Below, piece by piece: positions 32,801 through 44,832 of a DNA stretch of 64,000 bases. Location of the stretch: the NCBI GenBank assembly GCA_036186865.1, contig AP025054.1:5075053-5139052 (forward strand), given 5' to 3'. A program made the translations under genes and the position numbers. Position 1 is the stretch's first letter; each line of letters opens with the position of its first letter. The notes beneath the pieces were generated by a model. The model did no database searches and had not been told where the DNA came from. It worked only from the letters and a program-made list of their open reading frames with translations. Source of the DNA: Eustoma russellianum (taxonomy: Eukaryota; Streptophyta; Magnoliopsida; Gentianales; Gentianaceae).

Positions 32801-35800
32801 GAGTCCTTTCTTCTGTATGCTTCTATTATGTGCAAAGATAATGATTTAATTTAACTTTATTATTGAATTAATGATTTAATATTCATGAAGGTTATGAGTC
32901 CTTGGATCCAAGTATGGCAACTTATATTCTGTGGTTTGATTCAATTATGTAGTCATAGAACATAGGTAATATTTTATTCTCTAGAAAATTCTGGTATGGA
33001 TCAGCCAAAATTTGTTGCATATGGCCCCACTATTTTTTAATTCAAACTGTCAACTTGTCAATTTCCTATATGTCATTATTTCAATACAGATGCTGCCATA
33101 AGAAGAGTAGTAGTTGTCATGCATCAGGGAATTGCCACTAATATGTGTTCTTTCACTTCAGGAATATTGCTGTTCAAGATGCATCTAATATTTCTCTGGA
33201 TTCCATTTTCAAACAAGATGGTGATCTGAACACATATGATGATGTTTTAGAAAGTGATGGATATCTTTCAGAAGTCAGTTGGTTACTGTTATCTTATTTA
33301 TTAATATTTTGAACTTTTTATGTCAGTTACTGATCTTCTAGCTGCGTAATTAGGTCACTGATAGTACACTCTCTTCAGAAAGAGAAAATGGAGAAGGTTG
33401 GTTGCTTTCTATTGTTTATAGTCTTCTGTAAGATTCTTTTTTCTTACTATAGTTTGAAATTCCTCGTCTTCATTATGGGAATGATTTCTAAGGTGATGGA
33501 GGGAACAGTGCACTATCAGAGCAGAATTTGAAGATTCATGAGGACCTTATCATCCAAAAGAAGAAATTGAAGCGCCTGAGGATGAAGGTATATATTTTTT
33601 GAGTTCTTTTCTTTGAATATATGTGTGAGCTTGTGTTTAGGTTTTGGGTGGTTGTACTTGTGTATGAGGCTGTGGTTAATGGCTACTTTTTCTTGCAAAT
33701 CCAAGCTTTCAGTTAGTTAACCTAAAAAATATAGTTTGCTGATGCATGCTGGTTTTCTGTGGTCATACTAACCTTATTCCTGATTTGCTAAACCCACCGA
33801 ACTTTTTTTTTTTTTTTTTTTACTGAAGCTAATTACATAAGATGTACATACTTCCACAGGAAATGGTATAAAAATCTCTCTGAACTGCACATTCTCATGT
33901 CTAGCATTTTGCAATTCGCTATAGTTTCTGCTGCAAAATTTGGATGATTTTGCTGCTTTTTCCCGTTCCTTTTCTTGTAAGTTGCTTTAATGGTTTTTTA
34001 TCTGTGCCTTATTGGCGACAGAGTTCAGCTTCTCATCTATTCGTTTAGTACCTCTCTGGGTACCAAGAAAACTGCCAGATAATTCTCTAACCAATATTTG
34101 CTTCACGTAAGATAGGCTTCTCTGCACAAAACTGAGTATTATGCTGAAAATTGTGGTTGCCTTAGAAGTCAAAGAAACTAATGCGCTTAGTATTGTTCCT
34201 CATCCTCTAAAGAAATAAATTATTTGCAAGAGAGTGTGCCTTCTTCATGAAACATTCTGCAGACTCCTCTCTATGCTCTGCACCTATGTAAGTGGCCAGA
34301 TTTATTGAGGTACCATCAAGAGTGTCTTTTTCGCATGAGATGTCCTGCAGAAATTAAATGCAACGCTCTGAAAACATCTGTGGCTAATATTTTGAGGCGT
34401 TGATTTGCTCTTACCTATGGCTCTCCCGGAGCTTCATTCTGTACCTGCTTGTTAGCATGCATTCTTATCTTCTCTATGGAGGAAAATTAAGCACTCATTC
34501 CTATCTTCTTTAAATTATGATATACAAGCTTTTTAATATTTCGCAATTGCCAAAAGAAGTCGCGTTAACGTCTTCTTCCAATTGAGGTAATATCTTTCAT
34601 GAAAGATGGACTATATCTCTGGTAGATAGTTTCCAGTGATTTACTGGTCACTTATCCCATTAGTGAGTTCCATGTGGAGCAGGAAGCGAGGTGCTCATAA
34701 GGTACTTTGTTAAATAAATTGCTGCCTCCCAGTGCTATTGGTTGCTAAATGAGCTTTATGGTGTTTGATATATTCATGACAGCTTTTGGACTGTTTGATT
34801 TTCTGCTCCATTGGTGAAACTTTCTTTTCTTCTTGTCTACTAAGGCCAAGTTCACATGAAAACTTTTTCAGGATCCGGAGTTTGAGAAGTTCTTGCTTGA
34901 TCGGCTTGAAACTATTCAAAATGAAGATATGGTAGGCATTGTTTCTGTGGATATCCGAAGTTTGTTTGCATGTAAAATATGATGAAATTCTTGGGCTACT
35001 GATGCTGCATTCCTCCCCCATCCCCATCCCCCTCTCCTCTCTTTCTCCCACCTTCCTTCGTATTCCCTGGCTTTTCAATGCATATGTCTTGACTGGTCCT
35101 GATCACTTGTTCTTTTGCACATGCTGTATATCTGATAGTGTTATATCCTGACTTCAATCCTTTGAATTACACTGAATAGATTTATTGGTTTCAAAAGCTG
35201 TGCTTAAGATATCGAGGTAATATGCTTGTTGATTACATGTCTTACGCTGAGTACATCAGAAGGTGGTGGAGTTCGCTCCTTGTTTCATGTTCAGTCTGAA
35301 TCTCCTTCTTGTATGTTGAATTATTGGATTCTGTCTGATGCATATGTTATGTAACCAAAATAAGGCACGTGACTTGCGCTGGTATATCAACTTAACTGTT
35401 GGTCTTTCTGCAAAAAAAGTCTGTTGAAACAAGCGAAAGCCCTTAGTGCTGTTGGCTGAGTAGCACCCCCCCCCCCCCCCCCATTAAAACTTGGCTTCGA
35501 GTCTCCCTACTGTCAAACGAAAAAAGAATGTGTCTGACAAAGCAGACATTTATGGGAAAATGACGTAACAACTGATATTTAGTCAAAAACTTTTGGTTTC
35601 TGCAGCTATACTATTTTTTGGTAAGTACTGCAGCTGTACTTAACATCAACCTCTGTGACAAATTCTCTTAATCATTTCCGTATTCGTACTTTAAGACCTA
35701 ATATGACCTATTAACGAGTTTATGACCAAAGATGGAACAAAGGACAAATTTGAGGACCTTCTAGGTGTTATCTTTGAGAGCAGACAATAGAAACACATAC

Positions 35801-38800
35801 TTGGGCTTAACTGCCTCCAAATTTGTCTGTGCTTATTCGTTTTTATCCTTTTCTGGTTTCTGCTAGTATTTGGTATTCATGATGTCTTAAAATTGCAATT
35901 TATCTGGCCGGGTAGCTTCTTGAAAGCAATCAAGCTGTTATATTTCTTGCTTATGTATGGCTAGTTTTCCTTATTCAGCTCTCTTCTTATTTACTTTATA
36001 CATAACCTCAGTTTGGATCCAAATAAATGGTGCTTTTCTTGGTTACAGTACTCTGACGAGGACAAAATGCACAGTCGTAGAACGCAGCTCTTGGACGAAC
36101 AAGAAAGTATGAATGCTACGCTAAAGCTTTTCACAAGTTCTGCTATCGATTCATGTTGCCAACTGGTCAAAGAAAAGCACTGCAAGCCTGCTCTCATCTA
36201 TCTACTTAATGCATACCGAACAGCTTGTCACTATGGAGCTGAATTGTCTGGTCCTAGAATCCAGAGTAGTGAAACATTTTCCAAGATACTGATATTCATC
36301 CTTTCTGAAGTAGATAGTGTATTTGAGAGTCTGCTGCATATACCTTCCTTGAATAGAAAGAAGGAAACTGTTTTGGAACTTGTCAATACCTCAAAATGGC
36401 AAAATCTTGAGCCTCTTGTCAGGTCTTACCTGAGAAGTACCTTATTTTTGTTAAGTCAAGTAACAGATGGATATATTTTGGCTTTTGCACTAGAGCGACT
36501 CAGAGCTTCTCTCATTTACTTTGCCGCATTTCCATCGCTGCGGAATAGGCTCATAAAGGTACCAGGCTTTTAACATCAAGTTTTTATCAAGTAAACTGCA
36601 TATTGCAGTTTGAAAATTTTGTTTTAAGAAGGTTTAAGGCCATGTGTTTTATTCCTCTATGTATATCCAGCATATGTAACTATACTCTTGATTATCAAAT
36701 GGAAAACATCATCATTATGTATGGTCCACTGTGCTTAGACTTGACTGAGAAAAGTAGCATCACATATCCTGCCATTTTTGGGATTAGAGACAAAGAGGAA
36801 ACAGTTGACCGGAGATGGTGATGTGTGGACTTCTATTTTCTTAGATGTAACTAGTGTCAAGCATTGGTTTTTTCTCTTTCCTATGTTAGTGTTAACACTG
36901 TTTACATTCTTAAAAATAAAAATAAAGAGGGGGTGGTATAGTTGTTTGATGTACTTTTTCATTCTATCTAGTAGCTGATGTAGCCTATCCGGTTAGATTA
37001 GATTGATGGATGTGCAAAAAAGCTTCTAATGATATTTGAAAGTTATTCGCATTACAATTCAATTAATTTTCTAAAATGGCACGTCAGAGGCACTCTAAAG
37101 ATAATTTGTCCCGCCATTTTCTAACATTTCTGAATTTTGAGCAGACTGCAGTTCAGTTGTTCGCAACTGGTGGAGGGGTTCTTTCATCAGTGTCATTTGC
37201 ATTAATCAGGGATGTGACACAAATATTTAGATCCGATTCATTGGAGACCTGCATAGCTCAAAGTTTTACAGCGTATATAGCTCAGAGTAGGGTTCCTGAG
37301 GTTGTGAATTCCAGTCACTTGAATTTTCTAAAGCAGAGTATTATTGAGCTTTGCTCTTTGGACGTGCAAATAACAGCCACAAAGGCCTTTGCATCTGTTG
37401 ACCAACTTTCCCAGATATTGTTATGGGCGCTGCAAACAAAGAACAAGGTACTTCACAAGATGTTTGCATTCATGTTTGATATATTTATTACTGGATCAGC
37501 ATATTTCTTCCTTAGTTCTATTTCCTTGCTGTACACCCCTCTCCTTGCTCTTTTTTTCTTTTAGTTCTAGTTCCTTACTGTGCACCCCTCTCCTTGCTCT
37601 TTTTTTTCTTTTTCTTTTTTTTTGTCAACTAAATATTGGAATGCTTACTTACTATGGATGGTTATGAAATCTGTTACTCAGGAAGCCTTCAAAAAGATAT
37701 GCAGTTGGGAGTATGTTAACTGCGTTGATCTCTGGGTTGCCTTCATATCAGCCAACTTACATGATTATGATCTTCAGACATTGTTGTTTAGGACCATTCA
37801 GCTTATCAATGGGATTGCTCTCTTGTTTGCTGGACCAAGATACTTCCCTTTAAAGCTTAAGTGCATCTCTTGGCTCAATAATATCTCAGCTTCTAGTGGC
37901 ATATTTATACCTGTTACATCATCTATATTGGATATTTTGGAATATAAGATTGACAAAGTGAGCGGAAAAGCTGGGAAAGCTCTGAAATTTTCTTCGCTTC
38001 TTAAGGTTGGTAGGCATTTATTATTTAAGCACCTTATCCTTGCGCTGGTTTTTTTTTTTTTTTTTCGTCCGATCATATTTGTCAAATCAATCTGGTAATG
38101 GATGTCAACTATGTTCTCCCTGTGCAGTTACCAAAGACTTGTTTAAAATCCCATGGCTTCCAAGAGGAATGCCTGTTATCAGTAATTGAGCAGCTTTCCA
38201 TACACTTCTCTCAATGGAGTCATCACATCTCTTTTCCAGAGCTGGCAACTATTCCCCTCATACGTTTACGCAAATTTTATGATACACTGAGCACTGAAAG
38301 TTCTAGGCGCATGGTGAAACGTTTCATCGATCAGGTTATAGTCCTTTTTCATTCATTTAACACTGAATGCATTTTCTGATGTACATGTTCCTATGTCTTT
38401 TGTGGATATTTTATAGCTCAGATAAGATAATAGGTACATGCACTACAATTGTGTATTATATGTGTAGCTGTTCTTTGAAATATTTTCATCACATAGGTAG
38501 TGAGTGGGGTCTTTTTCTTCCTTTTTGTATTACTTTTTCGTCAACTTCTTTGCTGCCCTTGTTTCTTTATTGATATCTCCGTTTCTTTTATCTGTATTAT
38601 GCTGACCAAAAATCTAAGCTGGATTTGATGATATAGCTACTGGGAAAATTTCCACAAGGTTGGTTATTGCTAAAGGTGGAAATCAGTGAATCCCCTTTAT
38701 CATTCTACGAGATACCAATTGGTCTTACCCTTTTTGATATGATACCACATGATACTATCTCTAGGTTGCATCATATGCTGTATAACTGAATGAATGAGCT

Positions 38801-40016
38801 GTATTTCAGTTTGATAGGAACTTTGAGGTTGTTTCCTTCTAGTTATGTGTAAATTTCTACTATAACCACAAGTTACTGAGAGCATCCAGGTTGAGTTTAG
38901 TTGAGGTGTCATTGCTGATTCAGTTTCCTTATTTGTTAAAAGTAGCAGATAGACTGAACATAGGTCTTGTGTTCCTGTCAACGAGGTTAAACGGCTCCTT
39001 GCTTTGGATACTAAATGGGTGGCATCACATTCTGGGCAGAAGATCTATCTTCTCTTTTAACTTTTTGAACTTTGAACCCTTACCTGTAGAAGATTTACTC
39101 CCACAGCCTTTCGCCTCTGAAAGCGTCCTTCCTTCTCCCCAAAGGGTGTCATTGTTGGGTGCATTTTTAAACACACGTATCTTGTTATAGAACATTAGAA
39201 ACATTATAAATGAATTGGGGTGGTGTTTTTATGTGTTGTATATTTCAAACTATTTCTTTTGCGCCCCCCCCCCCCCCCCCAAACCCCCAAAAAAAAAAAA
39301 ACCTCCCGTGTCAAGGTAGAGACTGTGAAGGCAAATGATAGATTATCAGGTAACAGAGAGTGCATATGCTCAATACACATATTTGTTTGTTTCGTCTAGT
39401 TAAATGATTATCCATTCTCTCCTCTTTGCGGCTCCTGCTTATCTTCTCTTGGCGTGTTTGCCTCTCTCAAATCTGCAGGTTGAACAGAATGTGGATTTTG
39501 TGCAGAAAAAAAGATCTGAAATCGCCTTTTCACCTAATGATCATCAATCTGTTGAATCATTTTTACAGGTTCCTCCTATTTCTTTTGGAAGTCCTAAGCT
39601 GTTTCTTTCCAGGGGTATCTGAAATCAATTTACTATTGATGTGCAGGTTGAAAAGAGCAATAAAAGTGCTCCATTTAACCAGTACTACCGAAGTATGGTG
39701 GAAAGGGCTGCCCAAAGGCGCTGATATGTGCACAAATTTATTTATTTCAAGTTTTTTAAGGTAATGTTTGACAAATCAAGTTAGTGTTTATTGTCTTTTG
39801 CAAGTGAAGAGTGAACAAATGTTTAATAACGGTTTCACCTATCCTACTTCCCTGTATTACCTGATTTCCTTTGTAAATTATAACACATGTTGCTGCAGCA
39901 TTCATGAGCTGAATAAATCAAAGAAGAGAAGGCGAAAGCAGACACAAGAAAGCAGACACAAGAACCGGCTTTCGAAGCTAAGCCATCAGTATCTAATATT
40001 GCTAATGGAAGAGTAA
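29811..40016 (+). CDS. NOC2: Noc2-family nucleolar protein (NOC2/REBELOTE type)
   Basis: Noc2 family proteins act in the nucleolus in maturation and export of the 60S pre-ribosome. Thirteen exons give one frame of 701 residues: 29811-29919, 30729-30792, 33162-33273, 33354-33396, 33493-33587, 34872-34931, 36049-36558, 37145-37447, 37682-38005, 38128-38334, 39479-39568, 39647-39717, 39899-40016. The protein starts with a Lys/Arg-rich stretch (MGKLGKKARKFAKKN) that fits nucleolar targeting, then an acidic linker (NYAEDDVDEQ), then the Noc2 helical core (for example NTSKWQNLEPLVRSYLRSTL, CSWEYVNCVDLWVAFISANL, HISFPELATIPLIRLRKF). Exon 12 ends with a GC donor if the frame is to continue; otherwise a TGA at 39722 ends the protein after AAQRR. 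The last exon carries a 14-bp tandem duplication that shifts its tail. I cannot separate the NOC2 and REBELOTE paralogues without a tree. Confidence 0.9.
30508..30600 (+). mobile_element. TS-type SINE 3' fragment in NOC2 intron 1
   Basis: Reads TTGCCTGCCTCTCACCATCC, AACTTTTGCTGTCGTTGGGA, TACTGGGTATG and a GTTGTTGTTG tail, in the same sense as the gene. Confidence 0.7.
30793..33161 (+). other. Long NOC2 intron 2, no second gene seen
   Basis: This 2.4-kb intron has several reading frames of 60-165 codons on both strands. None resembles a known domain, and their composition is that of AT-rich intron DNA. Confidence 0.6.
35440..35520 (+). repeat. tRNA-like SINE head split by a C run (NOC2 intron 6)
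   Basis: A box A-like TGTTGGCTGAGTAGCA is followed by about 18 C and then ACTTGGCTTCGAGTCTCCC, which resembles box B. It may be a degraded SINE in which a C run has expanded between the promoter boxes. No target duplication was found. Confidence 0.4.
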
Positions 40017-40889
40017 GTTCATAGGGAAATGAGAAGGTTTTTGTTCATCTTTGAAGTGCAAGTTTTGGCCAAGTTTGTTTGCTTCAGATTTTATTTCTTC
40101 AATGATTTTTCTTATCTTTGACTTTTTTTTTTTTTTGGGGGGGGGGGGGGGGTGGTGGTTGTAATTTTGTCAAGATTCTCAGTTATTATACAAAAGGATG
40201 TCAGCAGAAATTCTCTGTTGTAAATTTTGTTTTGGGGGTGTTTGTGGGAGTTGGGGTTGTGGAAATTTGTGGAAAAGGATCTTAGGGCTGTTCTTGATTT
40301 CTGGCAAAATAATACTGAGATGATTACTAATTCAGTTTTTCAGTTTAACTGTAAGATTTCCATGATTAATGAGGTGCAGCCACAGTTGTCTAAGCCTCCA
40401 TAAATCAAGAAAGTTGTAGTCATGTGATGTGAGAGTTCATTGATATGATAAAGGTAGGAGAGAAAAATAAAATTAAAAATTTGACCATCAAATCTTTAGT
40501 TTTAAGTAAATACTAATGAATAGTCAAAGAAACAGTAAAGGTACAGGTTAGGACCGTGTGCTCTCTGCTAGCCTAAATTTGACTTTTCTTTCTAAGACAA
40601 GAATTCGTTGACTTCAAATACTCGGTACTTCTCTTCTAAACTTTATCTTCTAAAATATAAATTTGTTTTGATTTATCAGCACTGAATGATATAATATATA
40701 TTTAATGTGTTGATAAGTCAAATATTTATATTTTGAGATAGATGTAGTATTCTCGAATTGATGCAAGTAATAATACTAGGACACCTTTACTCACTCTAGT
40801 GTGGGCAACTTATTTCCATAGAACTATTGATGAAGTGTTGACGTTGAATACCAAAAGCAAGAGTAATAGGAAGTAGACAAAACATTTGT
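40017..40889. other. NOC2 downstream region
   Basis: Probable NOC2 3' untranslated region at the left, with a T run and a G run at 40122-40152. No gene is seen in the rest. Confidence 0.5.
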
Positions 40890-41329
40890 GTTACAAGTAG
40901 GGGTGTTAACGAATCGAGCTGAAACGAATACTAGGTTTTTGAATTCAGATTTGTTTAGCTAAACAATTATGGGCCATTGGAAATCAAACTCCATGTGTTT
41001 CTAACACATGGTTATGATTGCGTAGATTCGACCTTTCATACCCCGCCATAGACAGTAGCCTCTAAGGCAATAAGGTAATGTTGTATTTGTTTAGCTAAAC
41101 AAACTATTTGGTTCGGTTCATTTACTATAACGAGTTTTAAAATTGGTTTGAGTTCGGCTTGATAACGCTATAACTTTTTAAGCGAATCGAATAGTTCGCG
41201 AACAGTTTGGCTCGTTTTAGTAAATAAACTTAAATATGTATTCGAATTCGACTCATTAAGTCAAATCAAAGAACAAATTCAAATTGAATACGAATCAAAC
41301 TCTAGCTGTTTTTAACACCTACTTGCAAG
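40890..41329. mobile_element. hAT-like MITE interrupted by a SINE
   Basis: The element (40898-41321) begins TAGGGGTGTTAAC and ends GTTTTTAACACCTA, a matching inverted terminus. Flanking 8-mers GTTACAAG and CTTGCAAG agree at six of eight positions, which fits an old hAT-type target duplication. Internal GAATCGAGC, GGTTCGGTTC and GCTCGTTTTAG motifs resemble other non-autonomous plant hAT elements. No transposase. A SINE is inserted at 40967-41084. Confidence 0.7.
40949..41102 (+). mobile_element. SINE-like element (family A), truncated, 18-bp target duplication
   Basis: The 118-bp insert (40967-41084) contains TGTGTTTCTAACACATGG and GCCTCTAAGGCAATAAGG and ends GTAATGTTGT. ATTTGTTTAGCTAAACAA flanks it perfectly at 40949-40966 and 41085-41102. 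The target site lies inside the hAT-like MITE, so the SINE arrived later. Confidence 0.88.
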
Positions 41330-41724
41330 GGAAATTTGACTAAACACGGATGTGAAATTCTCAGTTCGTAGATGGTTTAATAAATCCAAATCTAAAACTA
41401 CTAATTTAATTGCAGTTCAAAACTATGCTTCTATTCTATTAAGCAGTGGCCTAATTGATTTTTTTTTTTCAACATCAAAATATTTGGTCGTTTGTTGATG
41501 AGAGTGGTATTTTTAATTGTATCAATTAATCACGTAGTCATCATTAAGTTGATAGTATTCTCAGCAAATCTTCCATATTTTGTATATGTTTCAATATAAA
41601 AGCATACAATATTTATACGTAATATATAATAGGAAATGACCATTCACACCATTTTTTATATTTCTACTGTCTTTACTCTATATTTAAAATAATGGAAGTG
41701 GAAGCATGACAATAGCCTAACATT
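41330..41724. other. Intergenic, no gene seen
   Basis: AT-rich DNA without a supportable gene. Confidence 0.6.
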
Positions 41725-41845
41725 ATCATCCGGACCCAGTATATTCTAACGACAGCAAAAGCTATCGTTAGGGTTTGGGGATGATAAGTGGTAGGCAGAC
41801 AATACCTCTATCCCAAGGGATAGAGAGTCTGCTTCTAGTGAATCC
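41725..41845 (-). mobile_element. TS-type SINE fragment, longest copy
   Basis: The minus strand reads GCAGACTCTCTATCCCTTGG, then TATTGTCTGCCTACCACTTA, CCCAAACCCTAACGATAGCT and ATATACTGGGTCC. This is colinear with the 3' domain of TS SINEs. The GTT tail is replaced by GATGATAATG. Confidence 0.65.
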
Positions 41846-42039
41846 CCTGCTCTATATATACCTGCAAAAATGACATAATAATAGAGATATACTGTGTTAG
41901 TGTGTTAGTGAGAAAATTCAAGAAATACAAAGAAAAGAATTTCGATATTAAAATACACATGTATATGTACATGTAATGTAAAACAACGGTATAATATACG
42001 CCACCAAGTGGAAAGCGTAGATAGTGTCTACGACTATCT

Positions 42040-42545
42040 ATGTCCCTAAATATACTCCAATGTGTCCCTATATATGACTTATACCTCGTTAACCTTAATC
42101 TGATGTCTCCATGAATTCCTATCCTGGACCATGTCCTCAGAGAGATGCAAATCTATTAGGTCGTGCCTAATATGCTCATCCCAAGTCAGTTTGGGCCTGC
42201 ATTTACTCCTGTTCCCCTTTACAATGAGGCTTTCAATTGCTCTAACCGACGCAGTTGTCTGTCTCCGCTTGACGTGGCCAAACCATCTCATTCTTCCCTC
42301 TCTTATCTTATCTGTTGTACTAGCCACGCCTAACCTTTCTCGAAACACCTCGTTTCTGATTCGGTCTAGCCTTGTATGCACACACATCCACCTCAACATC
42401 TTCGTCTGTGCAACTTCCATCTTCTGTAATTGTGACCTCTTGATGGCCCAACAGTCTGTCCCATATAGCATTTCCGGTCGCACTGTCACCATATAAAATT
42501 TTTCTCTTTAATTTAGTTGGGAAATTTTTGTCACACATCACCCTA
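42040..42545 (-). mobile_element. RTE-type LINE, 3' end of ORF, frameshifted
   Basis: The minus strand encodes the C-terminus of a plant RTE-clade reverse transcriptase: LYGTDCWAIKRSQLQKMEVA, then MLRWMCVHTRLDRIRNEV, RMRWFGHVKRR and DEHIRHDL. The upstream piece (42493-42541) is in another frame, so there is one frameshift near 42490. Only the last 170 or so codons are left. RTE LINEs are thought to mobilise SINEs that share their 3' ends, so this may be kin to the partner of the GTT-tailed SINEs here; that is inference. Confidence 0.85.
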
Positions 42546-42764
42546 ACATTATATAATATTGAAAGTACCTTGTATGGAAAAGCTAAAGAAAAACTCTCTC
42601 AATGACCACCACCAGTCCTCCACGTCCACATCCACCCAGCTACCAGGAGTGGGTCCCGTCGGTATCTCTCTTTCCACATTTGGCAGCCACATATTGCAAT
42701 TATGGTCTGAATTTCGCGAGATTCCTCAATGGTTGAGATCCGGATATGCTAAATATGAGGCAAA

Positions 42765-42900
42765 ATATGAGGTCTCTAATCACGCGTTGTCACGTGTAAA
42801 AAAACAGTTTTTTTATAAACTAGTACCACTTTTTTTTTTAAAAAAAATGATTTTTCACACGTACTGACGTATGATTGGAAGCCTCGTATTTTACCTAGTC
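42765..42900. mobile_element. Foldback MITE, family M, copy 1
   Basis: AAAATATGAGGTCTCTAATC on the left pairs with the complement of GATTGGAAGCCTCGTATTTT on the right, with CACGCGTTGTCACGTG next to the left arm. A related copy lies at about 62965-63115. Confidence 0.6.
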
Positions 42901-43250
42901 TTTAGTCTCTCGAAATCTGAAATCATTCCTCAAAACTATGATGAATAGTAAAAAACAAGAAAAGTGATAATTCCATGGAGATGTGAAATTTCATAAAAAC
43001 CCCGTAAACTTTTCCTTTCATAAACAATAACAGTTGGAAATTGTCATGCACATTTGTACCTTCTTCTTCTTTTTTTCTTTTTATTTTGAAAAATAAGCTT
43101 CACATTTAGTAATTAACGTATTAATATAAAGAGCTAAAGTGCTTCCAAAAAAATATTAATCTATAAAAAAGGTGTATGCATTTTGGTTCGAATAAGGAAA
43201 AGGTATATGCATTTATTAACGAACCAATCCGTAGCTCATTTATAACAGAA
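42901..43250. other. Intergenic, no gene seen
   Basis: AT-rich spacer between a foldback MITE and a SINE. Confidence 0.6.
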
Positions 43251-43533
43251 TAGAGAAGTCAATGATTTTACATTTACAGACACACTTTTTCTTGACTTTA
43301 AACTATAATAGAATAAAGCAAAATGACTCACCGAATTGGCTACTCTTTTTATATTGTAAGGTAGCAGTTGATCGACACATCTTGACACAGTTTTCGTTAT
43401 GAGTCATCGGGAAACAACCTCTGTGTGTTTCTAACATATGTGTATGGTTGCATACGTCCGACTCCCTATACTCCATTACAGACGAAATCCTCTAAGACAA
43501 TGGGGTAATGTTGTTGTAGAGAAGTCAATGATT
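43251..43533 (+). mobile_element. SINE-like element (family A), 17-bp target duplication
   Basis: The insert (43268-43516) is colinear with the other family A copies (AATAAAGCAAAATGACTC, GTGTGTTTCTAACATATG, AAGACAATGGGGTAATG) and ends GTTGTTG. It is flanked by TAGAGAAGTCAATGATT at 43251-43267 and 43517-43533, a perfect match. Confidence 0.88.
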
Positions 43534-43694
43534 AAGGAAATTATAAAAGGTAAGGGTGTCAACTTTTTTAAGTTCTATTATCATTTTCTGCGTAAATTTG
43601 ATCCTAAAACGACACTGTAGATATATTCAGATAAACCTTTGTTTTTCAAGTCTTTATTTCTCTTTGATTTATTGCACAAATTCATTTTCAGACA

Positions 43695-44135
43695 TTAAGG
43701 TGGCGTTTGGTTCGTATTTGTGTATCGGAATCAGAATCGGAATGTGTATGACAGTGTATAGGTTTGGAGTATATAGGTTTGAGTGTAAAAATGATAGTTG
43801 TTTGGTATTGAAGTGGGAATGTGTATTATTGACTACATCTTGGAATTGAAATGGGTATGGAAGGTGGACCGCCGAAAAATTGGCAAGAAAAATTTGATCG
43901 TCTAGAATAGTGACCGGCTGCAAACGGCGGCAGACCAGCGGAAGGCGGTGGCCGGCGGCGGTGGCCGGCGGCGGTGATCGGCCATACCCCATTCTCCATA
44001 TTGATAGACATAGAGTAATATATCAAAAAACAATATTCATTACCAAATACTTGGATATCAATTCGAAACCATACCATTATTTCCCCAAACAAACAACTTT
44101 TATCTTAATGAGAAATGTCCAACCAAACACCCTTA
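43695..44135. mobile_element. PIF/Harbinger-type MITE
   Basis: The 435-bp element begins AGGTGGCGTTTGGTTCG and ends CAACCAAACACCC, flanked by TTA on both sides. The GGGTGTTTGGTT terminus with a TTA target is typical of Tourist-like MITEs. A GC-rich core of repeated CGGCGGTGGC (about 43942-43980) stands out. No transposase frame. Confidence 0.8.
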
Positions 44136-44628
44136 GTGTGAAACATCTTTTATAAAATTGTTTTAGCTAACTAATAATGCAACACACGAATTTCCATACG
44201 AAAACTTTTTTTTTACACCGATTGTTTCATGTGTGCAGTATCTATTTTACAGTATGTGTCCTATGTATTATAAACCGTGCATGTACGAAGTAATCTATGT
44301 GGTTTATACTGTGTATCGTCATTTGACATGTATAATATGCTACATATATATTTCATTTATCCAAAGTAATTTTCTATATCTCTATTTTTGTTTGTTCTAA
44401 TTTTATTTTTATTTGTTTCAAAAAGATTGTTCATGTTTCCAGTACGAATAATTAAATTACTAATTTATGTTATTTAGTTACTTATATTTTGAAATCAAAT
44501 ATTACTTTTTAGTATAAAAATGGTACACTGGTAGGTACAAGTATTAAATAAGGGTAAGTGTTTTAATAGTTTTTTGTACACAAATTTGATATGGAGTTAA
44601 TCGGGAGGGAGAGGGGTATCAAAAATCT
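44136..44628. other. Intergenic, no gene seen
   Basis: AT-rich spacer. Confidence 0.6.
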
Positions 44629-44832
44629 CACCGTTCACACGAAAAAAGGACATTCTCGAAGTATCAGTCTCATGCGTTTTCGCATGGTGTAGAGAAAGGC
44701 CGGATCGCTTTACGATATGATGTATTTATCATATTTCTGTGTAAGTAGATATTTCCATGGCTCGAACCATAACTTTAAGGTTATAAAGTAACAACATTAC
44801 TAGTTGTTTTAATGTTCTCCTCCACCGTTCAC
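44629..44832 (-). mobile_element. Au-like SINE with 10-bp target duplication
   Basis: The minus strand of the insert (44639-44822) has box B in TGGTTCGAGCCATGGAAA, as in Au SINEs, followed by a diverged body related to the 17525 copy. CACCGTTCAC flanks it at 44629-44638 and 44823-44832. Confidence 0.85.

Noticed and set aside
43910..44092. Gly/Arg- or Pro-rich protein in the CGGCGG block
   Set aside because: Frames are short, open on both strands and lie within a MITE.
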